Source: RYN-230 sp963841695
GTDB taxonomy: Bacteria; Actinomycetota; Actinomycetes; Streptosporangiales; Streptosporangiaceae
Direction of reading: 5' to 3'
DNA length: 64,000 nucleotides
Assembly (NCBI GenBank): GCA_963841695.1
Contig: CAWJDQ010000007.1
Span: forward strand, 310,001 to 374,000
The notes under the pieces are model-generated. The model did not search any database and was not told where the DNA came from. It saw only the letters and a program-made list of their open reading frames with translations. How positions within the stretch are numbered: position 1 is the first letter of the stretch; each line of letters opens with the position of its first letter. Positions 50,962-58,630 of this stretch are shown one piece after another. The translations under genes were made by a program, and so were the position numbers.

Positions 50962-52723
50962 CCTCGACCGCCTCGCGGTGAGCGCTGATGGGCGTCTGCC
51001 ACATCTCAGTTACCACATCGACCAGCGCGGGCCCGGGACCTTCCGCGGCCGAGCGGAGGGCCGCGGCCAGCTGCGCTGGCTCGGTCACCCGCTGGCCGCG
51101 CAGGCCGAAGGCCCGCGCCACGTCCGCGAACGCCACGTCGCCGAAATCCTCGTCCTCCCAGCCGCGGCCGAAGTTGATCCGGCGATACCAGCGAATCCAG
51201 CCCAGGGAGCGGTTGTTCAGCACCACGATCGTGATCGGCAGCCGGTGCTCGACGATCGTGGCGAGCTCACCGACCGCGTACCCGAACGCGCCGTCCCCGG
51301 CCAGCACCACGGTCCGGCCGCCCGGGCGGGCCGTGGCTGCGCCGACGGCGGCAGGCAGCGCGTACCCCAGGCCGGCCTGGCCGCGGGGGAACAGCACCCG
51401 GCGGCCCGGGGTGCGCTGCTCGAAGTAGGCCCCGGCCCACCCACTCGCCAGGCTGGCGTCGCACACCAGCAGGTCGTCAGGACGCAGCACGCGCTCCAGC
51501 TCACCCAGCACCCGCTGCGGGGCAATGGGTACCCGGTCGCTCACCCGCTCGGCGTCCCGCTGATCGCGCCAGCTGCTGGCCAGGGCCGCCAGTCGCTCCC
51601 GCCAGGCGGCCCGGTCTGGCTCGGGCTCCGCCGGTTCCGCCAGCGCGGCGGACAGCGCCAGCACCCCGGCCTGGGCATCTCCGAGCATCCCCGCCTCCAG
51701 CGGGAACGCCCGGCCGAGCTCGGCCGGGTCGATGTCGAGCTGGAGCACGGCCTGATCGCTGCGCGGCAGGGACCAGTTCGCGGTGACGCCACCGCTGGCC
51801 TTCGATCCGATCAGCAGCACCACATCGGCCTCGGCCAGCGCGGCCGTGGCGGGTGCGGCGCCCATCGAGCCCGCGACGCCCACGCTGAGCGGATGATCCT
51901 CGGGGATCACCCCCTTGCCGGTCAGGGAGGTGCCGACCGCCGCCGACAGCCGCTCGCCGAGCGCGGTCACCGCCGGGCCGGCGCCGGAGTGCATGGCCCC
52001 GCCGCCGACCAGGAGGTAGGGGCGGGCCGACCGGCGCAGTACCGTGGCGGCGGCCGCGATGTCGCCTGAGTCGGGCACCGGCCGGAACGGCGGGAAGCTC
52101 CCGAACCGGGCCGGTCCTGCAGGGCCCGCGGGCCGCTCATCGGGCCACGCCTTCCCGGCCGGGCCGTCCAGCACATCCTGGGGCAGGAACAGCGCCACCG
52201 GTCCCGGGCGGCCGGTGGTGGCCATCCGGAAGGCCTGGCCTACCAGGGCCGGCATCGCGGCCGCGTCCGGCACCAGGGCCTGCCACTTGGTCACCGGAGC
52301 CAGCAGGCTGGCCTGGTCGAGCGCCTGCGAGGCCGCGCTCCGGTAGCGGTGCGCGGCCAGCCGGGCCGGCAGCTCGCTGACTAGCGCGACCACCGGGACC
52401 GATGCGCCGAGCGCCTCAGCGAGCCCCGAGGGGAACTTGGCCGCACCTGGCCCGACCGTCGCGTCGCACACTCCCACCGACCCGGTCACCCGTGCGTAGG
52501 CGTCGGCGGCGTAGGCCGCCGTACGCTCGTCCCTGACCAGGACGTGACGCAGGGCGGGTTCCCGGTCGAGGATCCCGTCGTACAGCGCGAGAGTCTGCCC
52601 GCCGGGTACACCGAACACGTGCCGGACGCCGTGCTGGGCCAGCAGCCAGGCGAGCAGTGCGCCGCCGTGCCGGGCCAGCGAGACCGACGAGGAGGCGTCC
52701 GGCGGCCACGGCTCGCCGGTCAC
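50933..52723 (-). CDS. Thiamine-diphosphate-dependent enzyme, acetolactate-synthase-like
   Basis: 596 residues with the three domains of the POX/AHAS/decarboxylase family. FGVPGGQTLALYDG and the ThDP-activating Glu (about 66) in VRDERTAAYAADAYARV lie in the first domain. GDGAFGYAVGELATIV with the following LNNRSLGW, near 475-505, is the ThDP/Mg motif. The GTG at 52723 is preferred over 52849 because the upstream part is Arg-rich and lacks homology. True acetolactate synthase would have a regulatory subunit gene nearby; none is seen, so a 2-keto-acid decarboxylase, carboligase or C-C lyase is more likely here. Confidence 0.85.
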   Translation of the reverse strand: MTGEPWPPDASSSVSLARHGGALLAWLLAQHGVRHVFGVPGGQTLALYDGILDREPALRHVLVRDERTAAYAADAYARVTGSVGVCDATVGPGAAKFPSGLAEALGASVPVVALVSELPARLAAHRYRSAASQALDQASLLAPVTKWQALVPDAAAMPALVGQAFRMATTGRPGPVALFLPQDVLDGPAGKAWPDERPAGPAGPARFGSFPPFRPVPDSGDIAAAATVLRRSARPYLLVGGGAMHSGAGPAVTALGERLSAAVGTSLTGKGVIPEDHPLSVGVAGSMGAAPATAALAEADVVLLIGSKASGGVTANWSLPRSDQAVLQLDIDPAELGRAFPLEAGMLGDAQAGVLALSAALAEPAEPEPDRAAWRERLAALASSWRDQRDAERVSDRVPIAPQRVLGELERVLRPDDLLVCDASLASGWAGAYFEQRTPGRRVLFPRGQAGLGYALPAAVGAATARPGGRTVVLAGDGAFGYAVGELATIVEHRLPITIVVLNNRSLGWIRWYRRINFGRGWEDEDFGDVAFADVARAFGLRGQRVTEPAQLAAALRSAAEGPGPALVDVVTEMWQTPISAHREAVEDGTSAGYGG

Positions 52724-52828
52724 GCTGCCTCGCGGCTTCCCGGCGGCGTGCGTACGACCCGCCCGCTCCCCGCCCAGACCCGCTGCTTCCGCACTGACCC
52801 TCCGAGTCCGGCAGTGATCGTCCTCGTC

Positions 52829-52842
52829 TGCAACCGTTTGCG
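52829..52842. promoter_or_regulatory. Operator-like palindrome, island site E
   Basis: TGCAACCGTTTGCG: arms TGCAA/TTGCG, one mismatch from the consensus, 106 bp before the GTG of the ThDP enzyme gene and in the same divergent gap as site D. Confidence 0.5.
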
Positions 52843-53020
52843 TCCGCATTGTCGCCAGCAGCCGGGAAATTTGTCAAGCACCGGGCGGCGGCGGGCTCCG
52901 TCCGCGTCGGGGCGGAGGCGGCCACCCGGAGTCCAGCCGGGTTACCCCAGGCAGGCGTCCCGCCCGCCGCGGGCGACCCGGCTGAAGGTTCCCGGCCCCG
53001 GACACTGGCGCACACGGCGG

Positions 53021-53034
53021 TGCAAATGATTGCA
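53021..53034. promoter_or_regulatory. Operator-like palindrome, island site D
   Basis: TGCAAATGATTGCA: perfect TGCAA/TTGCA arms, 33 bp before the GTG of hydrolase paralogue 3. The gap 52724-53067 between the divergent genes shows no gene. Confidence 0.6.
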
Positions 53035-53067
53035 TACAGTCCTCAGCGCCGACGCGAGGGGATTCCC

Positions 53068-54126
53068 GTGCCTGACGAACAGGTCAGATCAGCCATCGCC
53101 AACTGGGGGCCGCGATTCACGTCGCAGGGCGTGGATCCTGGCGACTTCACCCGGGTGACCAGCGGGCTGGAGCACTGGGCTGACTGGCTGGACGCGTGGT
53201 GCGCGAACGGTGACCTGCACGCCAGCCTGGCCCGCGAGGCCGAAGCCCTCGGTGGGAGGCGCACGGCCGGGGAAGCCTGGGTCCGCGCCGCGCTCAGCTA
53301 TCACTTCGCCAAGTTCGTCTGGATGCTGGATGAGACCAGGCACCGGGCCGCGGCCGACCAGGCGGTGGCCGCCATGGCCAGCGCGCACCGGCTGCTGGAT
53401 CCGGCCGCGGAGCGGCTGGAGATCGAGTTCGACGGCCTCACCATGTACGGCAACCTGCGGCGGCCCCCGGGCGCGGAGCGACCGCCGCTGGTCCTGCTCA
53501 TCGCGGGACTGGACTCGACTAAGGAAGAGTTCTTCGCCGCGGAGAGCGTCTTCCTGGCGCGCGGCATGGCCACTTTCTCTCTCGACGGGCCGGGGCAGGG
53601 CGAGACGGGATACGCCAGCACCATCCGGCCCGACTTTGAGGCACCGGTCGCGGCAGCTCTCGATGTGCTGGGCCGGCGGCCGGACCTCGACAGCCGCCGG
53701 GTGGGCATGCTGGGGGTGAGCCTGGGCGGCTACTTTGCCGCCCGGGCCGCCGCCTTCGAGACCCGGATCCGGGCGCTGGTCATCTCCGGGGGGCCTTACG
53801 ACTATGGGGCGCTCATCCGGGACCGGCCCGCGCACAGCGTCGCGACCTTTGCCCACAACAGCGGGACCAGCAGCCTGGAGGAGACGTACGCCTTCGCCGA
53901 GAAGCTGAGCCTGGCCGGCGTGCTGCACCGGCTGACTCAGCCCATGATCGTGGTCTTCGGCAAGCTCGACCGGCTCGTCCCCTGGCCGCAGGCGGTCCAG
54001 GTCGCCGACGAGGCACCCGGCGCCAGCCTGTGGATGTTCGACGAGGGCAACCACGTGTGCATGAACATGACGTACCGGTGGCGTCCCCAGGCCGCCGACT
54101 GGCTGGCCGAGCGACTGGCCGAGTGA
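53068..54126 (+). CDS. Alpha/beta hydrolase, DHPON-hydrolase type, paralogue 3
   Basis: 352 residues. The cap (about 1-110) contains GLEHWADWLDAWCANGDLHA and AALSYHFAKFVWM. The catalytic domain has SLDGPGQGE, nucleophile Ser218 (MLGVSLGGYF), acid in FGKLDRLVPWP and base in FDEGNHVCMN. It is close to paralogue 1 and intact. The GTG at 53068 is preferred because homology with the other two begins there; the longer open frame upstream runs through operator site D. Divergent from the ThDP enzyme gene. Presumed C-C or ester hydrolase; substrate unknown. Confidence 0.83.
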   Translation: MPDEQVRSAIANWGPRFTSQGVDPGDFTRVTSGLEHWADWLDAWCANGDLHASLAREAEALGGRRTAGEAWVRAALSYHFAKFVWMLDETRHRAAADQAVAAMASAHRLLDPAAERLEIEFDGLTMYGNLRRPPGAERPPLVLLIAGLDSTKEEFFAAESVFLARGMATFSLDGPGQGETGYASTIRPDFEAPVAAALDVLGRRPDLDSRRVGMLGVSLGGYFAARAAAFETRIRALVISGGPYDYGALIRDRPAHSVATFAHNSGTSSLEETYAFAEKLSLAGVLHRLTQPMIVVFGKLDRLVPWPQAVQVADEAPGASLWMFDEGNHVCMNMTYRWRPQAADWLAERLAE

Positions 54127-54132
54127 CCGGGC

Positions 54133-55113
54133 CTAGCGGTTGACCAGGCTCATGTCCGCGAAGCGGTCTCCGCTGGCCACGCCAGGCGGGAAGGCCTCGC
54201 TCAGCTCGCGCACCTCAGCGTCGGCTAGGTCCAGGTCCGCGGCCGCCATGTTCTGCTCAAGGTGACTGAGCTTGCCGGTGCCGGGGATGGGAACGATGTC
54301 CCCGCCCTGGGCCATCAGCCACGCGATGGCCAGCTGCGCCGGGGTACAGCCGTGCGCGGCAGCGATGTCACGTAGCCGGTCCGCCACTGCCGCGTTAGCC
54401 CGCAGGTTGTCGCCCAGGAACCGCGGATGCTTCCGGCGGACGTCCTCCGGCGGGAGCTCGCCGGGGTCGGTGAAGCCGCCGGCCAGGAAGCCGCGGCCAA
54501 TCGGGCTGTAGGCGACGAAGCCAATGCCCAGCTCGCGCACGGTCGGCAGGATCTCCCGCTCCACGTCGCGCGACCACAGGCTGTACTCGGTCTGCAGGGC
54601 GGTGATCGGATGGGTGGCATGCGCGCGCCGGATGGTGGCGGGCGCCGCCTCGGACAGGCCGAGGTGGCGCACCTTGCCCGCGGTGACCAGCTCGCCCATG
54701 GCGCCGACGGTCTCCTCGATCGGGACCTTGGGGTCCACCCGATGCAGGTAGTACAGGTCGATGTAGTCGACACCGAGCCGGGCCAGCGATGCGTCGCAGG
54801 CCTGCGGCACGTAGGCGGGGTCGCCGTTCACCCCGAGAAACGATCCGTCGTCACGCCGGATGTTGCCGAACTTGGTGCCGATGACCACCTGGTCGCGGCG
54901 CCCGGCGAGCGCCTTGCCGACCAGCCGCTCGTTGGTGAAGGGCCCGTAGGCATCAGCGGTGTCGAAGAACGTGCAGCCCAGTTCGAGTGCCCGGGCCAGC
55001 ACCCGCAGCGATTCCGTCTCCTCCTTGCTGCCGTACATGCCGGCCATGGGCATGCAGCCCAGGCCGAGTGCGGACACTGCCAAGCGGGCCGAGCCGATGT
55101 ATCGCGTCTGCAT
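54133..55113 (-). CDS. Aldo/keto reductase
   Basis: 326 residues of a TIM barrel. FFDTADAYGPFTNERLVGKA has the catalytic Asp and Tyr, VIGTKFGNIRRD the Lys, and IDLYYLHRVDPKVPIEETVG the His. SPIGRGFLAGGF and the NADPH motif IPGTGKLSHLEQNM also fit. It matches the oxidoreductase group of bacterial AKRs. Either the ATG at 55113 or the one at 55125 could be used. It lies 31 bp after the stop of the upstream dehydrogenase gene, so the two form an operon. Confidence 0.88.
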   Translation of the reverse strand: MQTRYIGSARLAVSALGLGCMPMAGMYGSKEETESLRVLARALELGCTFFDTADAYGPFTNERLVGKALAGRRDQVVIGTKFGNIRRDDGSFLGVNGDPAYVPQACDASLARLGVDYIDLYYLHRVDPKVPIEETVGAMGELVTAGKVRHLGLSEAAPATIRRAHATHPITALQTEYSLWSRDVEREILPTVRELGIGFVAYSPIGRGFLAGGFTDPGELPPEDVRRKHPRFLGDNLRANAAVADRLRDIAAAHGCTPAQLAIAWLMAQGGDIVPIPGTGKLSHLEQNMAAADLDLADAEVRELSEAFPPGVASGDRFADMSLVNR

Positions 55114-55144
55114 GGTGCCCTCCATGATGGCCAGATGGTGCTGG

Positions 55145-56101
55145 TCAGGTCCCCTCAGCGGCCGGATCTTCATAGCCGAGTCCGTCGTCCACCGGGTCAC
55201 TCTCGGGCTTGAGGACCAGACCCGAATTAGCCGCCTGCAGTTCGAGCAGCACGGCGAAGTCCTCCCGCGTCCGTCCCCGGGCGACCGCCGACTGAACCTG
55301 CTCCCGCGCCGCAGCCGAGACAGGCATGGGTACCTCCAGCTCGCGCGCTGCGGCCATGCCGAGATCGAAATCCTTTTGCAGGAGCACGGGAGTGAAGGTC
55401 GGGGTGAAGTCCAGGTGCACCAGCGCAGGACTCTTATAGCGCGTGAACATCGAGCCCATGACGCTGTTGTTGATGAAGTCGAGGAAGCTGGCCCGCGGCA
55501 TGCCCGCCTTCTCGGCCAGCACGGTGATTTCCGCCAGGTTCTGCGCGACTACGCCGAGGAGCAGGTTGTGGCAGATCTTCGCCAGCCGGGCGAGCTCCCC
55601 CTCCCCCACGTAGCTCACATGCCGTCCCAGCATCGCGATCAGGTGCTGCACCGCCTCGAAGGCATCGCGCGGCCCCGATACCACGACCGACAGCAAACCT
55701 GCCTGCCCGACCTTGCCGTTGCCGCTGACCGGGGCGGCCAGGAAGGCCGTGCCGCGGTCGCCGGCGGCCATCCGTACCCGGCTGGACGCCGCCGCGGAGA
55801 CCGTGGAGCAGTCGATGAGGAACCGGGGGGCGCGCCCGGGGTCGGCGAGCAGCCGGGTCACGACGGACTCCAGCTCCGCTGACCCGGTCACCATGGTGAA
55901 GACCACGTCCCGGCCTGCGAGGTCGGACGGATCATCGGCGAGTTCTGCCCCGGCCCGGAGGATGGCCTCCGCCTTGCCCCGGGTCCGGTTCCACACCGCC
56001 AGGGGCACACCCGCCCGGGCCAGGCGCTCAGCCAGCGGCTTGCCCATCCGGCCGGTTCCTATCCAACCGACCGTCAAGCTGGCCGCCGCCGAGTCCGCCA
56101 T
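55145..56101 (-). CDS. 3-hydroxyisobutyrate-dehydrogenase-like NAD(P) oxidoreductase
   Basis: 318 residues. The NAD(P) motif VGWIGTGRMGKPLAERLARA is at about 10-29; FLIDCSTVSAAAS and APVSGNGKVGQAG are the substrate-binding segments of the beta-hydroxyacid dehydrogenase family, and AKICHNLLLGVVAQN holds the catalytic Lys (K-x-x-x-N). VLLQKDFDLGMAAA is a further family motif. It oxidises a beta-hydroxy acid or reduces an imine. The ATG at 56101 is chosen because the longer frame has no family sequence; operator site F lies 50 bp upstream. Confidence 0.86.
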   Translation of the reverse strand: MADSAAASLTVGWIGTGRMGKPLAERLARAGVPLAVWNRTRGKAEAILRAGAELADDPSDLAGRDVVFTMVTGSAELESVVTRLLADPGRAPRFLIDCSTVSAAASSRVRMAAGDRGTAFLAAPVSGNGKVGQAGLLSVVVSGPRDAFEAVQHLIAMLGRHVSYVGEGELARLAKICHNLLLGVVAQNLAEITVLAEKAGMPRASFLDFINNSVMGSMFTRYKSPALVHLDFTPTFTPVLLQKDFDLGMAAARELEVPMPVSAAAREQVQSAVARGRTREDFAVLLELQAANSGLVLKPESDPVDDGLGYEDPAAEGT

Positions 56102-56150
56102 CGTTCCCACCTTGCCGCGAGCCACGCTGAGGATCTTGCTAACTACAAAC

Positions 56151-56164
56151 TGCAATCGATTGTG
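56151..56164. promoter_or_regulatory. Operator-like palindrome, island site F
   Basis: TGCAATCGATTGTG: left arm perfect, right arm with two changes at the end, CAATCGATTG centre as in site C. 50 bp before the last island operon. Confidence 0.5.
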
Positions 56165-56249
56165 AATCAATCATAACAGAATGCCCCCTCGTGTCACCGC
56201 TACGGCGGCCGGGGATGAGAATTCAGATCGCGGAGGCCGGGGCAAACCG

Positions 56250-56317
56250 GCGTGTACCTGCCGCCACCCCAGCGTGTACCTGCCGCCACCCCCAGCGTGT
56301 ACCTGCCGCCACCCCAG
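56250..56317. repeat. Three tandem copies of a 22-23 bp unit
   Basis: GCGTGTACCTGCCGCCACCC, with small changes in the C-run, occurs at 56250, 56272 and 56295. Gene-free region; no spacers of equal length, so not a CRISPR. Confidence 0.8.
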
Positions 56318-56659
56318 GTCCCAGCGCTCTGCGGGGAGCAGCGAGGGCAGATGACGGTAGCCACCGGGGCGGGATACCGCCGGCCAGCCCGCCGCCGCTG
56401 AAGCCCACCAATCTCATTAACCTCTCAAGCCCCGCGAGCCGCCGGGCAGTAATCGTGATCATGGGATTGGTGTCGTCCCAGCCACACCAAAGCCATGATC
56501 ACGACGGGGGCTGGGGGCTCCTGGGGCTCTTGGGGTCCCCGGGGCTCCCGGGGCTGGGGGGCATTGGGGGGGGCATCCCGGCTGGCGGGGCGTCACCGGC
56601 CGGCGGGTGGAGGCTCCTGGGGGGTCCCCCGGCTCGCGGGGGCCGGGCCGCTGGGCGGC
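56318..56659. other. Gene-free stretch between the island and the two-component genes
   Basis: Holds the hairpin at 56453-56504 and then a G-rich run (56510-56650, many GGGG words). I found no gene here; open frames on both strands are low-complexity. Confidence 0.5.
56453..56504. repeat. Long hairpin with 21-bp arms
   Basis: TCGTGATCATGGGATTGGTGT pairs with 56484-56504 at 19 of 21 positions around a 10-base loop. It may end the histidine kinase transcript (stop at 56660, 156 bp away) or be an unrelated mobile hairpin. It has no sequence match to the repeat pair at 2417 and 9786 beyond GATCATG. Confidence 0.6.
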
Positions 56660-57916
56660 TCAGCCGGGGTGGGACTGGGCAGCGGGGACGTAGGGGATGG
56701 TCAGCCGGACGGTGGTGCCGCGGCCGGGGGTGCTGATCAGCTCCAGGCGGCCGCCGAGCAGCTCGGCCCGCTCCCGCATGCCGGACAGCCCGAACCCGGT
56801 GGGCCCGCCCGGGGGGACCCCGCCCGGGGCCGGGAGGCCCGCGGCGGCCACCTCGAAGCCGGTGCCGTCGTCGGTGACCTCCAGCGTGACCCGGTCCCGC
56901 TGCCGGTGCAGCCGGACCCGGACCGACTGGGCGCTGGCGTGCTTGGCCGCGTTCTGCAGCGCCTCCTGGGCGGTCCGGTAGACCGCGGTCTCCACGTGCT
57001 CGGCCATGCTGAGCGGAGCCGCCTCGACCCGCACGTCCAGGGTGGGGAACGAGTGGCCCAGGCTCTCCAGGCTGGCGGCCAGGCCCAGGTCGTCCAGGAC
57101 CGGGGGGCGCAGCCCGGCGATCGCGGTCCGGGTCTCGTCCAGCGCGGCGGCGGCCAGTTCCTGGGCCCGGGCCACCTGCTCCGCCGCGACCTCCGGTGAG
57201 CCCGGGATGGCGTCGGCCGCGGCCGACAGGTGGAAGAACAGGCTCACGATGCGCTGGCTGATGCCGTCGTGGATCTCCCCGGCCATCCGCCGCCGCTCGT
57301 GCTCCTGCCACTCCACCATCCGCTCGGCGAACCGCTCCAGCGCCTCCTCCCGCTCGGCCAGCCGGCGGTGCAGCCGGGCGTTCTCGATCGCGCCGGCCAC
57401 CAGGCCCGCCACCGAGCCGAGCAGCTCCACGTCGGCCGGGGTGAACTCCCGGCGCAGCCGGGTGTGCACGTTCAGCACGCCGACCAGGTGGCCCATGGGC
57501 GTGACCACCGGCACCGAGAGCATGGACGTGTACTCCTCGCCGCGCAGCGCCGGGATGTAGCGGTACCGGGGGTCGGCCGCCTTGTTGTCCACGATGACGG
57601 CGGGCTGGCCGTGGTCGGCCACCCAGCCGGCCACCCCCTCCCCCACGGCCAGCTCGATGGTGCCGACCATGGTGTCGAAGGGGGGCGTCGCCCCGCGCAG
57701 CTGGAGCTTGCGGCCCTCCTCGTCGAGCAGGTGCACGAAGCACACGTCGGTCTCGGTGGTCTCGGTGACGAGCTGGGCGACGCCCTGCAGGATCCGGTCC
57801 AGGTCCAGGCCGGCCGAGATGGTCTCGACCACCTTGGACAGGAGCTGGGCCTCCCGCTCGGCGTCGGCGACCCCCAGCCGGCCCGCGTCGCCGCCCTCAC
57901 CCAGGCCCGGGATCAA
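56660..57916 (-). CDS. GAF-domain sensor histidine kinase (NarL-type system)
   Basis: 418 residues. A GAF domain (about 25-185; CFVHLLDEEGRKLQLRGATP, VGVLNVHTRLRREFTPADVE) is followed by a HisKA_3 dimerisation helix with His216 in MAGEIHDGISQRIVSLFF. The HATPase_c domain has TAQEALQNAAKHASA (N box), VTDDGTGF and GLSGMRERAELLGG. It is cytosolic: no membrane helix. The TTG start at 57916 overlaps the response-regulator stop by TTGA, which suggests coupled translation; there is no ATG in the frame near the domain start. The signal sensed is unknown; GAF domains can bind haem or small ligands. Confidence 0.86.
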   Translation of the reverse strand: MIPGLGEGGDAGRLGVADAEREAQLLSKVVETISAGLDLDRILQGVAQLVTETTETDVCFVHLLDEEGRKLQLRGATPPFDTMVGTIELAVGEGVAGWVADHGQPAVIVDNKAADPRYRYIPALRGEEYTSMLSVPVVTPMGHLVGVLNVHTRLRREFTPADVELLGSVAGLVAGAIENARLHRRLAEREEALERFAERMVEWQEHERRRMAGEIHDGISQRIVSLFFHLSAAADAIPGSPEVAAEQVARAQELAAAALDETRTAIAGLRPPVLDDLGLAASLESLGHSFPTLDVRVEAAPLSMAEHVETAVYRTAQEALQNAAKHASAQSVRVRLHRQRDRVTLEVTDDGTGFEVAAAGLPAPGGVPPGGPTGFGLSGMRERAELLGGRLELISTPGRGTTVRLTIPYVPAAQSHPG

Positions 57917-58605
57917 TGGAAGACCCCTTCGCGGAGCGCGACCGCGACCGCACCGGCCCGGTCGGACACGCCGAGCTTGCGGTAGATGCCCCGCGAGTGC
58001 GTCTTGACCGTCTCCTCGCTGACCACCAGCCGCATGGCAACAGCCCGGTTGGACAGGCCGGCGACCAGCAGGGACAGGACCTCGCTCTCCCGCTGGGTCA
58101 GGCCCAGGTGGGCGCCGGGCCAGAACTCGCCGCTGCGCAGCCGGGCCGCGGACAGCGCCACCCGGCCGGCCAGGCTGGGATCGATGAGCACTTCGCCGTC
58201 GAAGATCCGGCGCAGGTAGTCGACCAGCTCGCCGCCGCGGATCCGCTTGAGCAGGAAGCCCGCCGCGCCGACCCGGAGGGCCTGGTAGAGGTACTGCTCG
58301 TCGTCGTAGACGGTCAGGAACACGACCTTGCACCCGGGGGTGACACGGAGGATCTCGGCGCACAGATCCAGGCCGCTGGCCCCGCGCAGCCGGACGTCGA
58401 GCAGCACCGCGTCCGGCTTGAGCTCACTGACCAGGGGCACCACCCGGCCCGGGTCGCTGGACTCGCCGACGATCTCTACCTGGTCCTGGTACGGCGCCAG
58501 CATGGCCTTCAGGCCGTCCAGCACCATCTGGTGGTCATCCACGATCACCACGGTCATCGGCCCCGGATGATCCGGTGCCGGACCCTCCTCGGTCAGCTGG
58601 TCCAT
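57913..58605 (-). CDS. LuxR/NarL-family response regulator
   Basis: 230 residues. The receiver domain has IVDDHQMVLDGLKAML, phosphoacceptor Asp70 (VLLDVRLRG) and LKRIRGGELVDYLR. The C-terminal HTH (LTQRESEVLSLLVAGLSNRA, VSEETVKTHSRGIYRKLGVS) binds DNA. The ATG at 58605 is preferred over the GTG at 58623. Paired with the overlapping kinase gene; 26 bp downstream of the phosphoribulokinase gene in the same orientation. Confidence 0.9.
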   Translation of the reverse strand: MDQLTEEGPAPDHPGPMTVVIVDDHQMVLDGLKAMLAPYQDQVEIVGESSDPGRVVPLVSELKPDAVLLDVRLRGASGLDLCAEILRVTPGCKVVFLTVYDDEQYLYQALRVGAAGFLLKRIRGGELVDYLRRIFDGEVLIDPSLAGRVALSAARLRSGEFWPGAHLGLTQRESEVLSLLVAGLSNRAVAMRLVVSEETVKTHSRGIYRKLGVSDRAGAVAVALREGVFH

Positions 58606-58630
58606 GCCCGGAAAGGTACCCACCTGAGGG

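Noticed and set aside
50933..52723. Biosynthetic acetolactate synthase
   Set aside because: No small regulatory subunit or ilvC follows, and the gene lies in the island with an island-type operator.
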